DNA of 64,000 bases from Bradyrhizobium sp. DOA9 (lineage in GTDB: Bacteria > Pseudomonadota > Alphaproteobacteria > Rhizobiales > Xanthobacteraceae). The notes below the pieces were generated by a model. That model was not told where the DNA came from. It searched no databases and worked only from the letters and a program-made list of their open reading frames with translations. Shown in pieces: positions 54,575-63,122 of this stretch. Location: NCBI RefSeq assembly GCF_000617845.2, contig NZ_DF820425.1, positions 3,275,725 to 3,339,724 on the forward strand, given 5' to 3'. Position numbers and translations under genes: made by a program. Numbering within the stretch: the stretch's first letter is position 1; each line of letters begins with the position of its first letter.

Positions 54575-57500
54575 ATGGCCTTTACCGACATTTTCATCAA
54601 GCGACCGGTCCTGTCGGTCGTCGTCAGCCTGCTGATCCTGCTGATCGGCCTGCGCGCGGCGATGGTGCTGCCGATCCGGCAATATCCCAAGCTGTCGAAC
54701 ACGGTCATCAACATCACGACCGTCTATCCCGGCGCGTCCGCAGATCTGATCCAGGGCTTCATCACCACGCCGATCGAGCAGGCGGTCGCCTCCGCCGAGG
54801 GCGTCGACTACATCACCTCGTCCTCGGTGCTCGGCACCTCGACGATCCAGGTCTACATCAAGCTGAATTTCGATCCGAACCAGGCGCTCACCGAGGTGCT
54901 GGCGAAGACCAATTCGGTGAAGTACCTGATCCCGAAGGAATCCAACGACCCGATCGTCACCAAGACCACGGGCCAGACCACGGCCGTGATGTATCTCGGC
55001 TTCTCCTCCGAGGAGCTGTCCGGCTCGGCGATCTCCGACTATCTGACGCGCGTGGTGCAGCCGGTGCTGTCGACCGTCGACGGCGTCGCCTCGGCCGACA
55101 TCCTCGGCGGCCAGACCTTTGCGATGCGGCTGTGGCTCGATCCCGTGAAGATGGCGGGCCGCAACGTATCGCCGGCGGACGTCGCGGCGGCGATCCAGGC
55201 CAACAACTTCCAGTCCGCCGCGGGCCAGACCAAAGGCTATCTGATCGTCTCGAACGTCTCGACCAATACGGGCCTGACCAACGTCGACCAGTTCAAGAAG
55301 ATGATCGTCAGGGCCAAGGACGGCGGCTTCGTGCGGATGGAGGATATCGCCACCGTCGAGCTTGCGGCTCAGAGCACGGACGCCAGCGTCGCCTTCAATG
55401 GCGAGCACGCGATCTTCATCGGCGTGAACGCGACGCCGCAAGGCAACCCGCTGACGCTGGTCAAGGGCGTGCGCGCGCTATTCCCCGAGCTCGAGCGCAG
55501 CCTTCCGCCGTCGATGAAGATGAAGGTCGCCTACGACTCGACCAAGTTCATCCAGTCCTCGATCGAGGAGGTGGAGAAGACGCTGGGCGAGGCCGTGATC
55601 ATCGTGATCGTGGTCATCTTCCTGTTCCTGGCCTCACTGCGGTCGGTCATCATCCCCGTCGTCACCATTCCACTGTCAATGATCGGCGTCTGCACGCTGA
55701 TGCTGGCGCTGGGCTTCAGCTTCAACCTCCTGACGCTGCTCGCGATGGTTCTGGCGATCGGCCTCGTGGTCGACGACGCCATCGTCGTGGTGGAGAACAT
55801 CCACCGCCATCTGGAGGAGGGCAAGACGCCGGTCCAGGCGTCGCTGCAAGGCGCGCGCGAGATCGTGGGTCCCGTCGTCTCGATGACCATCACGCTCGCG
55901 GCCGTGTATGCGCCGATCGGCTTCCTCGGCGGCCTCACCGGCTCGCTGTTCCGCGAGTTCGCCTTCACGCTGGCCGGCTCGGTGATCGTGTCGGGCGTGA
56001 TCGCGCTGACGCTGTCGCCGATGATGTGCTCGGTGCTGCTGAAGAACACCGAAGAGGGCCGGTTCGCCAAGCTCGTGAACCAGGTGTTCGGCGCGATGAC
56101 GCGCTGGTACGGCCGCAGGCTCGATCGTTCGCTGGACTACAAGGCCATCACCGGCCTGTTCGCGCTCACCATCCTCGGCCTCGTCGGCTTCCTCTACATG
56201 CACACCTCGAAGGAGCTCGCGCCCGAGGAAGACCAGGGCATCGTGTTCGCGGTGACCAAGGCGCCGAAATACGCCAACATCGACTATCTCGATTTCTACG
56301 GCGAGAAGCTCGACAAGGAATTCGCGAAGTTCCCCGAGACCGATCTGCGCTTCGTGCTGAACGGCATCAACGGCCCGCAAGGCGGTATCGCCGGCATGCT
56401 GCTCAAGCCGTGGGACGAGCGCAAGCGCTCGTCGATCCAGCTCAAGCCGCTGGTGCAGGCCGAGCTCTCCAAGATCGAGGGCGTGCAGGCCTTCGCGTTC
56501 AACCTGCCGCCGCTGCCGGGCGGACCGGGCGGCTTGCCGATCCAGATGGTGATCAACTCCACCGCCGGCTTCCAGACCGTCTATGAGCAGATGGAGAAGC
56601 TGAAGGACGCCGCGCGCAAGAGCGGCATGTTCATCGTCTCCGACAGTGATCTCAACTTCAACCAGCCGAACGTGGAGGTGACGATCGACCGCACCAAGGC
56701 GCAGGACCTCGGCGTCAACATGCAGAACCTCGGCGCCACGCTCGCGGTGCTGCTCGGCGGCAACTACATCAACCGCTTCAATCTCGAGGGCCGCTCCTAC
56801 CAGGTGATCCCGCAGGTCCCCCGTGCCAAGCGGCTGTCACCTGAATCGCTCGCCGGCTTCTATGTGACGACCAACACCGGCCAGCAGCTTCCGCTATCCA
56901 CCGTCGTCTCGATCAGGACAAAGACCGACCCGAATTCGCTGACTCACTTCAACCAGCTCAATTCGGCGACGTTCTCGGCCGTGCCGATGCCTGGCGTGAC
57001 CGTCGGCGCCGCGGTGGACTTCCTTGAAGGCGAGGCCAAGAAGCTGCCGCAGGGCTTCAGCCACGACTATCTGGCGGACAGCCGTCAATATGTGCAGGAA
57101 GGCAACCAGCTCGCGATCACTTTCGGCTTCGCGCTGATCATCATCTTCCTGGTGCTGGCGGCGCAGTTCGAGAGTCTGCGCGACCCGCTGGTCATCATGA
57201 TCTCGGTGCCGATGGCGATCGTCGGTGCGCTGATCCCGCTGTTCTTCGGCGTGGCGACCATGAACATCTATACCCAGGTCGGTCTGCTCACGCTGGTCGG
57301 CCTCATCACCAAGCACGGCATCCTGATGGTGGAGTTCGCCAACGAGCTCCAGGTGAAGGAACGGCTCGACCGCCGCTCGGCCATCGAGATGTCGGCCCGC
57401 ATCCGCCTGCGGCCGATCCTGATGACGACGGCCGCGATGGTGACCGGCCTGATCCCGCTCCTGACCGCGACCGGTGCAGGCGCGGCCAGCCGCTTCTCGA

Positions 57501-57670
57501 TCGGCCTCGTGGTCGTCGCCGGCATGTCGATCGGCACGCTGTTCACGCTGTTCGTGCTGCCGGCGGTCTACGTGGTGCTGGCGACCGACCATCGTGCGGC
57601 GGCCGATTCCGAGCGGAACAAGCAGATCGACGAGCTGGACCTCGATTCAAAGGTGCTGCGGCCCACCTGA
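54575..57670 (+). CDS. RND efflux pump permease (HAE1/AcrB-like)
   Basis: 1031-residue inner-membrane proton-driven drug exporter with 12 expected transmembrane helices and two large periplasmic loops. Typical segments: start MAFTDIFIKRPVLSVVVSLLI, TM4 proton-relay aspartates in GLVVDDAIVVVENI, and TM10-12 with GLITKHGILMVEFANELQ. The pump is 1:1 with the preceding MFP; an outer-membrane channel is not in the window. ATG 54575. A strong terminator follows. Confidence 0.93.
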   Translation: MAFTDIFIKRPVLSVVVSLLILLIGLRAAMVLPIRQYPKLSNTVINITTVYPGASADLIQGFITTPIEQAVASAEGVDYITSSSVLGTSTIQVYIKLNFDPNQALTEVLAKTNSVKYLIPKESNDPIVTKTTGQTTAVMYLGFSSEELSGSAISDYLTRVVQPVLSTVDGVASADILGGQTFAMRLWLDPVKMAGRNVSPADVAAAIQANNFQSAAGQTKGYLIVSNVSTNTGLTNVDQFKKMIVRAKDGGFVRMEDIATVELAAQSTDASVAFNGEHAIFIGVNATPQGNPLTLVKGVRALFPELERSLPPSMKMKVAYDSTKFIQSSIEEVEKTLGEAVIIVIVVIFLFLASLRSVIIPVVTIPLSMIGVCTLMLALGFSFNLLTLLAMVLAIGLVVDDAIVVVENIHRHLEEGKTPVQASLQGAREIVGPVVSMTITLAAVYAPIGFLGGLTGSLFREFAFTLAGSVIVSGVIALTLSPMMCSVLLKNTEEGRFAKLVNQVFGAMTRWYGRRLDRSLDYKAITGLFALTILGLVGFLYMHTSKELAPEEDQGIVFAVTKAPKYANIDYLDFYGEKLDKEFAKFPETDLRFVLNGINGPQGGIAGMLLKPWDERKRSSIQLKPLVQAELSKIEGVQAFAFNLPPLPGGPGGLPIQMVINSTAGFQTVYEQMEKLKDAARKSGMFIVSDSDLNFNQPNVEVTIDRTKAQDLGVNMQNLGATLAVLLGGNYINRFNLEGRSYQVIPQVPRAKRLSPESLAGFYVTTNTGQQLPLSTVVSIRTKTDPNSLTHFNQLNSATFSAVPMPGVTVGAAVDFLEGEAKKLPQGFSHDYLADSRQYVQEGNQLAITFGFALIIIFLVLAAQFESLRDPLVIMISVPMAIVGALIPLFFGVATMNIYTQVGLLTLVGLITKHGILMVEFANELQVKERLDRRSAIEMSARIRLRPILMTTAAMVTGLIPLLTATGAGAASRFSIGLVVVAGMSIGTLFTLFVLPAVYVVLATDHRAAADSERNKQIDELDLDSKVLRPT

Positions 57671-57694
57671 GGTCGCTGGCAGGGTAGTCCCGAG

Positions 57695-57731
57695 AGAGCG
57701 GCAGCGGTGATCCGCTGCCGCTCTTTTTGTT
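57695..57731 (+). terminator. Rho-independent terminator after the RND gene
   Basis: 13-bp perfect stem AGAGCGGCAGCGG/CCGCTGCCGCTCT with a TGAT loop, followed by a TTTTTGTT tract. It cleanly ends the TetR-MFP-RND operon before the histidine kinase gene. Confidence 0.92.
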
Positions 57732-57800
57732 AGGCCTCTGGCGATCCGCTTCCCGCGCTTGCGAGAGACAAGGTCCGGTCTTCTTGCTAGGTTCCGCGGG

Positions 57801-59846
57801 ATGAGCCTGTCCGTCCACCCCGACACCCCGCAAGCCGGGACACTGCCGAGCGCGGCCCGAGGCGAGGCCGCCTCCCGTGAGACGGCGGGCCGCGGAATCC
57901 GGACCCGGCTCTTTGCCAAATACGTCGCGCTGTTCGTGGCCGTCGTCGCCATTGCGCTGCTCGCCAACGGCCTGTTCGAGGTCTACTTCTACTATCGCGA
58001 GCACAAGGCTTCGCTGATCCGGGTCCAGCACGAGCAGGCCGAGGCGGCGGCGGCCAAGATCGGCCAGTTCGTCAAGGAGATCGAGAGCCAGCTCGGCTGG
58101 ACCACGCAGCTGCCCTGGTCGGGTGGCTCGATCGAGCAGCGCCGGTTCGACGCACTGCGCCTGTTGCGCCAGGTGCCTGCGATCACCGAGCTGGCTCAGG
58201 TGGATTCGAGCGGCAAGGAGCGCCTCCGGGTCTCGCGCCTGGCGATGGACGCGCTCGACAGCGGGATCGACTTGTCGAGCGATCCGAAGTTCACCGAAGC
58301 GGTCGCGCGCAAGGTCTATTACGGGCCGGTCTATTTCCGCCGGGAGTCCGAGCCTTATATGACGCTGGCGCTGGCGGGCGCGCGCAAGGATGCCGGCGTC
58401 AGCATCGCCGAGGTCAATCTCAAGCTGATCTGGGACGTCGTGTCCCAGATCAAGGTCGGCGAGCGCGGCAACGCCTACGTGGTCGGCCCGGAGGGCCGCC
58501 TGATCGCGCATCCCGACATCAGTCTCGTTCTGCGCAACACCGACATGTCCGGCCTTCCGCAGGTACGTGCCGTGCGGGCCGGCGGTGGCATGCCCGACGT
58601 GCTTTCCGAGGCCTACAACATCCAGGGACAAAAGGTGCTGACCGCCTCGGCCCCGATCGAGCCGCTGCGCTGGACCATGTTCGTCGAGCTGCCGGTCGAG
58701 GAAGCCTATGCGGCGCTCTACGCCTCGCTGCAGCGCCTTGCCATCGTTCTGCTCGCGGCCTCCATCTTCGCGGTACTCGCCGGGATCTTCCTCGCGCGCC
58801 GCATGGTCGGGCCGATCCAGGCGCTGCGGAGCGGCGCCGAGCGAATGGGTGGCGGTGATTTCTCCCAGCGCATCTCGATCAAGACCGGCGACGAGCTCGA
58901 GGGGCTCGCGGACCAGTTCAATCACATGGGCGAGCGCTTGCAGGAATCCTATGCCGACCTCGAGAACAAGGTCGAGCAGCGCACCGCGCAACTCCGGCAA
59001 TCGCTCAACGAGCTGCGGACCGCGCAGGACCGGCTGATTCAGACCGAGAAGCTGGCTTCCCTCGGCCAGCTCACCGCCGGCATCGCCCACGAGATCAAGA
59101 ACCCGCTCAACTTCGTCAACAATTTCTCCGCGGTCTCGACCGAGCTGATCGACGAGCTCAACGAGATCCTGCAATCCGCCGCGTTCGACGGCAAGACGAA
59201 GGAGGAGGTCGACGAGCTGACCGGCATGCTCAGGGCCAATCTCGAGAAGGTGGTGCAGCACGGCAAGCGCGCCGATTCCATCGTCAGGAACATGCTGCTG
59301 CATTCGCGTCAGGGTTCGGGAGAACATCGCGCCGTCGATATCAATGCGGTGGTCGAGGAAAGCCTTAATCTCGCCTATCACGGCGCGCGTGCCGAAAGGC
59401 CTGCCTTCAACGTTACGCTGCATCGAGAATTCGACCCGGCCGTCGGCGCGATCGACATCTATCCGCAGGAGATCGCGCGCGTCTTGCTCAACCTGATCTC
59501 GAACGGCTTCTATGCCGCGGCCAAGCGCAAGGAGAGCGAGGGCGAGGTGTTCGAGCCTACGTTGCGCGCGGCAACGAAGAATCTCGGCGACAGGGTCGAG
59601 ATCCGGATCCGCGACAACGGCACTGGGATTCCGCCTGAAGTAAAGGACAAGATGTTCAATCCGTTCTTCACGACCAAGCCGGTCGGCGAAGGCACGGGGT
59701 TAGGCCTTTCAATGAGCCATGACATCGTGGTGAAGCAACACGGCGGCACGATCGACGTGAACACTGCACAAGGTGTATTCACCGAATTCATCATCACGCT
59801 GCCGCGGGAGATGGCAGCGGGCGACACGTCCGGAGGAAAGTCTTGA
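57801..59846 (+). CDS. Membrane sensor histidine kinase (Cache-like sensor, HAMP)
   Basis: 681 residues. One membrane span (about 37-60), a large periplasmic double-Cache-like domain (about 65-305), a second span and HAMP region (RRMVGPIQALRSGAERM), then a HisKA domain with His430 in GIAHEIKNPLNF and an ATPase domain with DNGTGIPPEV and GTGLGLSMSHDIV. The ligand is unknown. ATG 57801. Its TGA overlaps the TTG start of a receiver gene, and a receiver-cyclase gene follows, suggesting a signalling relay. Confidence 0.9.
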   Translation: MSLSVHPDTPQAGTLPSAARGEAASRETAGRGIRTRLFAKYVALFVAVVAIALLANGLFEVYFYYREHKASLIRVQHEQAEAAAAKIGQFVKEIESQLGWTTQLPWSGGSIEQRRFDALRLLRQVPAITELAQVDSSGKERLRVSRLAMDALDSGIDLSSDPKFTEAVARKVYYGPVYFRRESEPYMTLALAGARKDAGVSIAEVNLKLIWDVVSQIKVGERGNAYVVGPEGRLIAHPDISLVLRNTDMSGLPQVRAVRAGGGMPDVLSEAYNIQGQKVLTASAPIEPLRWTMFVELPVEEAYAALYASLQRLAIVLLAASIFAVLAGIFLARRMVGPIQALRSGAERMGGGDFSQRISIKTGDELEGLADQFNHMGERLQESYADLENKVEQRTAQLRQSLNELRTAQDRLIQTEKLASLGQLTAGIAHEIKNPLNFVNNFSAVSTELIDELNEILQSAAFDGKTKEEVDELTGMLRANLEKVVQHGKRADSIVRNMLLHSRQGSGEHRAVDINAVVEESLNLAYHGARAERPAFNVTLHREFDPAVGAIDIYPQEIARVLLNLISNGFYAAAKRKESEGEVFEPTLRAATKNLGDRVEIRIRDNGTGIPPEVKDKMFNPFFTTKPVGEGTGLGLSMSHDIVVKQHGGTIDVNTAQGVFTEFIITLPREMAAGDTSGGKS

Positions 59847-60232
59847 ACGTCTACATCCTGGTCGTTGATGACGAGCCCGACGTCGAGGCACTGTTTCGGC
59901 AGCAGTTCCGGCGCGACCTGCGCGCCGGCCGCTTTCAGATGGAGTTCGCGCTCTCGGCCCCCGAGGCGCTCGAGCGGGCTGCCGAGGTTCGTGATCCCTC
60001 GCTGATCCTGATCCTGTCGGACATCAACATGCCCGGCATGAGCGGGCTCGACATGCTGCCGAAGGTGCGCGCCGCGCATCCGGACGTTCCCGTCATCATG
60101 ATCACGGCCTATGGCGATGCCGAGACGCGCCGAAAGGCGATCGAACGGGGCGCCGTCGGCCTCCTCACCAAGCCGATCGACTTTGCGCTGCTGCGCCAGG
60201 AGATCGATACGAGGCTCGAGCAAGCCGCATGA
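59843..60232 (+). CDS. Stand-alone response-regulator receiver
   Basis: 129 residues, a single CheY-like receiver. Acidic pocket Asp9-Asp10, phospho-acceptor Asp60 in [10 protein letters not shown], and the conserved Lys110 in GLLTKPID. No output domain. TTG 59843 overlaps the kinase stop (TTGA), and its own TGA overlaps the cyclase ATG (ATGA). It may be a phosphate sink or a shuttle between the kinase and the receiver-cyclase. Confidence 0.9.
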   Translation: MNVYILVVDDEPDVEALFRQQFRRDLRAGRFQMEFALSAPEALERAAEVRDPSLILILSDINMPGMSGLDMLPKVRAAHPDVPVIMITAYGDAETRRKAIERGAVGLLTKPIDFALLRQEIDTRLEQAA

Positions 60233-61479
60233 CTGCGACCATTCTCTTCGTCGACGACGAGCCGGACCTCGAGGCGTTGATCCTGCAGAAATTCCGCAGG
60301 CAGATCCGCGATGGGCAGCTCGCGCTCATCTTCGCGCGCGACGGCCTGGAGGCGCTGGAATCGCTGGAGCAGAATCCGCATGTCGATATGGTGGTCTCCG
60401 ACATCAACATGCCGCGGATGGACGGTCTGTCGCTGCTGGCGAAGCTCCAGGAGGCCGAGGAGAAGAAATCGACCATCATCGTTTCGGCCTATGGCGACAT
60501 GAGCAACATCCGCACCGCCATGAACCGTGGCGCGTTCGACTTCCTGACCAAGCCGATCGACTTCGCCGACCTCGAAGCCACGATCGAGAAGACCATCCGC
60601 CATGTGGAGATGCTGCGCGAGGTTCGGCGGCGCCAGATGGAAGCCGAGCGCGCCCATGCCTCGCTGTCGCGCTTCTTCTCGCCGGAGATCGCAAGGCGGC
60701 TGGCCGGGGACGTCGATGGCGACGGCATGGAGGTGCAGTGGCGCGATGTCGCCACCCTCTTCACCGACATCACCGGCTTCACCTCGCTGGTCGAGACCGC
60801 GCCTCCGCAGACGCTGGGCGAGCTCCTCAACGAATATGTCGGCGGCATGACCGAGGTCGTCTTCGCCCATGAGGGGACGGTCGCAAAGATCATCGGCGAT
60901 GCGATCCAGGTGCTGTTCAACGCCCCAGGTGACCAGCCGGACTATGCAACGCGCGCGGTCGCCTGTGCGCATGACCTCGACGCCTGGGCGGAGGACTTTT
61001 CGGCGCGCTGGAAGGCAAGAGGCGTGAATTTCGGAGCTACCCGCATCGGTTCCCATGCCGGTCCGGCGCTGGTCGGCAATTTCGGCGGCAACCGCTTCTT
61101 CGATTACACGGCCTATGGCGACACCATCAACATTGCGGCCCGGCTGGAGGCGGCGAACAAGCATTTGGGAACGCGCATTTGCGTCAGTGCCAGCGTGGCG
61201 AAGGGAGCCGAAAACTTTCATGGCCGTCCGGTGGGCGATCTGATGCTGCGCGGACGCAGCGAGCCGTTGCGCGCCTTCGAGCCGCTGCCGCAGGCGAAAT
61301 TCGAGGCGCCGGAGACGACGCAATATGCCGAAGCCTTCGCCAAGATGGAGGCCGGCGATGCCGCGGCCATGCCGGCCTTTGCCGCGCTGGTCGGCATGCA
61401 CGCCGACGATCCCTTGGCCGGATTTCACCTGAAGCGCCTGCTCAACGGCGCCAAGGGCACTCGCATGCAACTGGAATAG
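60229..61479 (+). CDS. Response regulator with class III adenylate cyclase output
   Basis: 416 residues. Receiver (1-120) with phospho-acceptor Asp58 and Lys108; a helical linker (120-150); then a class III cyclase domain. Metal Asp180 (TLFTDITGF) and Asp224 (IIGDAIQ), adenine-specifying Lys220 and Asp292 (DYTAYGDT), and Asn301/Arg305 (NIAARLE) are all present, so it should make cAMP from ATP. It is coupled to the kinase through overlapping genes; phosphorylation of Asp58 likely sets cyclase activity. Confidence 0.9.
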   Translation: MTATILFVDDEPDLEALILQKFRRQIRDGQLALIFARDGLEALESLEQNPHVDMVVSDINMPRMDGLSLLAKLQEAEEKKSTIIVSAYGDMSNIRTAMNRGAFDFLTKPIDFADLEATIEKTIRHVEMLREVRRRQMEAERAHASLSRFFSPEIARRLAGDVDGDGMEVQWRDVATLFTDITGFTSLVETAPPQTLGELLNEYVGGMTEVVFAHEGTVAKIIGDAIQVLFNAPGDQPDYATRAVACAHDLDAWAEDFSARWKARGVNFGATRIGSHAGPALVGNFGGNRFFDYTAYGDTINIAARLEAANKHLGTRICVSASVAKGAENFHGRPVGDLMLRGRSEPLRAFEPLPQAKFEAPETTQYAEAFAKMEAGDAAAMPAFAALVGMHADDPLAGFHLKRLLNGAKGTRMQLE

Positions 61480-61488
61480 GAGTCCGTC

Positions 61489-62235
61489 ATGACGCGCGAA
61501 TTCTCGGCCGGCAATTACCGTTTCATTCCGTCCGTCTTCCAATACTCTGCCGGTGCTGCCGCGGATGAAGGCTACGAGATCGAGCGGGTCCGGTTCGATC
61601 GCATGGTGCCGCTCGCGGAAGGGTTTGCGCTGGCCGCAAAGTTCATCCAGGAGGCGGGTCGTCCGCTGACGGCATTCTGCGCCTGCGAGCTGCGCTCGCC
61701 CGCGGCCTTCAGCGAGGAAGGTTTTCGCGCGTTCAACCTGCATTATGTGAAGACGCTATCCGAATGGGGCATCTTCGACGGCAGCACCAATCCGGTGGCG
61801 CGCAGCAATGTCTGTCCGGAGTTCGATCCCCCGTCGGAGCCGTCGTTCTATGCGTTCTCGTTCACGCGTCCGACGCGGTCAAATTTGCCGAGCTTCGTCA
61901 TCGCCGGCGGCGCCGAGGCGCGCGAGGGCAGCGGCACCTATGTGGAGCGCACGGTGCGCTACCGCGATCTCAGCCCGGAGGGGCTGCGCGAGAAGGTGCG
62001 CTTCACCACCACATCGCAGATGGAAAACCGGATGGCGGCCTTCGGCTTCGGCTGGAAGGATACGACCGGCGTGCAGGCCTATTCCGTGCACGACTTTCAC
62101 CACGCGCTGGTGGACGAGCTGGTTCGCCGTGGCGCGCTCCGCTCCGGGCTGACCTGGCATTTCGCCCGTCCGCCGGTGGTCGATCTGGAATTCGAGATGG
62201 ATTGCCGCCGCGTGCTGCGGGAGGTGGTGATCTAG
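61489..62235 (+). CDS. Conserved protein of unknown function, possibly RidA/aminomuconate-deaminase-like
   Basis: 248 residues. Sequence such as FRFIPSVFQYSAGAAADEGYEIERVRF, KTLSEWGIFDGSTNPVARSNV and FVIAGGAEAREG hints at a RidA-like (YjgF) fold seen in 2-aminomuconate deaminases. This is a resemblance, not a firm assignment. ATG 61489 follows AGGAGTCCGTC, 10 bp after the cyclase stop. It overlaps the convergent dipeptide-permease stop by 4 bp. Its proximity to the peptide transporter may be coincidence. Confidence 0.55.
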   Translation: MTREFSAGNYRFIPSVFQYSAGAAADEGYEIERVRFDRMVPLAEGFALAAKFIQEAGRPLTAFCACELRSPAAFSEEGFRAFNLHYVKTLSEWGIFDGSTNPVARSNVCPEFDPPSEPSFYAFSFTRPTRSNLPSFVIAGGAEAREGSGTYVERTVRYRDLSPEGLREKVRFTTTSQMENRMAAFGFGWKDTTGVQAYSVHDFHHALVDELVRRGALRSGLTWHFARPPVVDLEFEMDCRRVLREVVI

Positions 62236-63119
62236 CGCTGCCTTGGGTCGAGCGCGTCGCGCAGGCCGTCGCCGAGCAGGTTCAGCGACAGCACCACGAG
62301 GAAGATCGCGAGACCCGGCCAGATCGCCATCCAGGGCGCCTGGGTCAGGAAGCGCTGTGCGGCGTTGAGCATGCTGCCCCAGGACGGCGCCGGCGGCTGC
62401 TGGCCGAGACCAAGGAAGGAAAGGGCGGCCTCGGCGATGATGGCCGCTGCGATCGAGAGCGTCGCCTGCACCAGCAGTGCCGGCAAGATGTTCGGCAGGA
62501 TGTGCGAGAACGCGATCCGCCACGGCGGATTGCCGAGCGCGCGCGCCGCCTCGACATAGTCTTCGGCCTTGACGACGAGCACCTGGCCGCGGGTGAGGCG
62601 GATGAAGATCGGCGTTGCCGAGATGCCGATCGCGATCATGGCGTTGCCGAGGCTCGGGCCGAGGAACGCGGCGAGCGCAATCGCCAGGATCAGGAACGGG
62701 CAGGCCAGCATCGCATCCGTGATGCGGCTGATCAGCGCGTCGACGAAGCCGCCGCGATAGCCGGCGAGCAGGCCGAGCGGCACGCCGATGCCGAGCGCGA
62801 TCGCGACCGAGATCAGGCCGGCGAGCAGCGAGGCGCGCGCGCCGTAGACGACCCGGCTCAGGATGTCGCGGCCGAGCTCGTCGGTGCCGAACCAGTGGGC
62901 TGCAGTCGGCGGCTTGCGCACCAGGCTCCAGCTGGTCGCGATGGGGTCATAGGGCACCACCAGCGGCGCAAGGGCCGCAAGAAGGATGAAGGCCGAGATC
63001 ACGACAAGCCCGAACACCGCTGCCTTGCGCTTGAACAGCCGCCGCCGCGCACGCCGTGCCGGGCTGTCGAACTCGTAGGCCTGCGTGGCGGGGCTGGCTG
63101 GGAGCGCTACGTCGGTCAT
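62232..63119 (-). CDS. ABC transporter permease, dipeptide/oligopeptide type (DppC-like)
   Basis: 295 residues. N-terminal cytoplasmic tail, then the OppC-type N-terminal helix (FGLVVISAFILLAALAPLV), the WFGTDELGRDILSRVVYGAR motif typical of DppC/OppC, about five further spans, and the EAA loop (AARALGNPPWRIAFSHILPN). ATG 63119. It pairs with the DppB-like gene whose stop lies 3 bp upstream. The substrate may be peptides, nickel or glutathione. Confidence 0.9.
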   Translation of the reverse strand: MTDVALPASPATQAYEFDSPARRARRRLFKRKAAVFGLVVISAFILLAALAPLVVPYDPIATSWSLVRKPPTAAHWFGTDELGRDILSRVVYGARASLLAGLISVAIALGIGVPLGLLAGYRGGFVDALISRITDAMLACPFLILAIALAAFLGPSLGNAMIAIGISATPIFIRLTRGQVLVVKAEDYVEAARALGNPPWRIAFSHILPNILPALLVQATLSIAAAIIAEAALSFLGLGQQPPAPSWGSMLNAAQRFLTQAPWMAIWPGLAIFLVVLSLNLLGDGLRDALDPRQR

Positions 63120-63122
63120 CGT

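Noticed and set aside
57543..59423. 626-codon minus-strand frame opposite the histidine kinase
   Set aside because: Antisense shadow of the kinase gene; composition is biased and it crosses the intrinsic terminator at 57695-57731.
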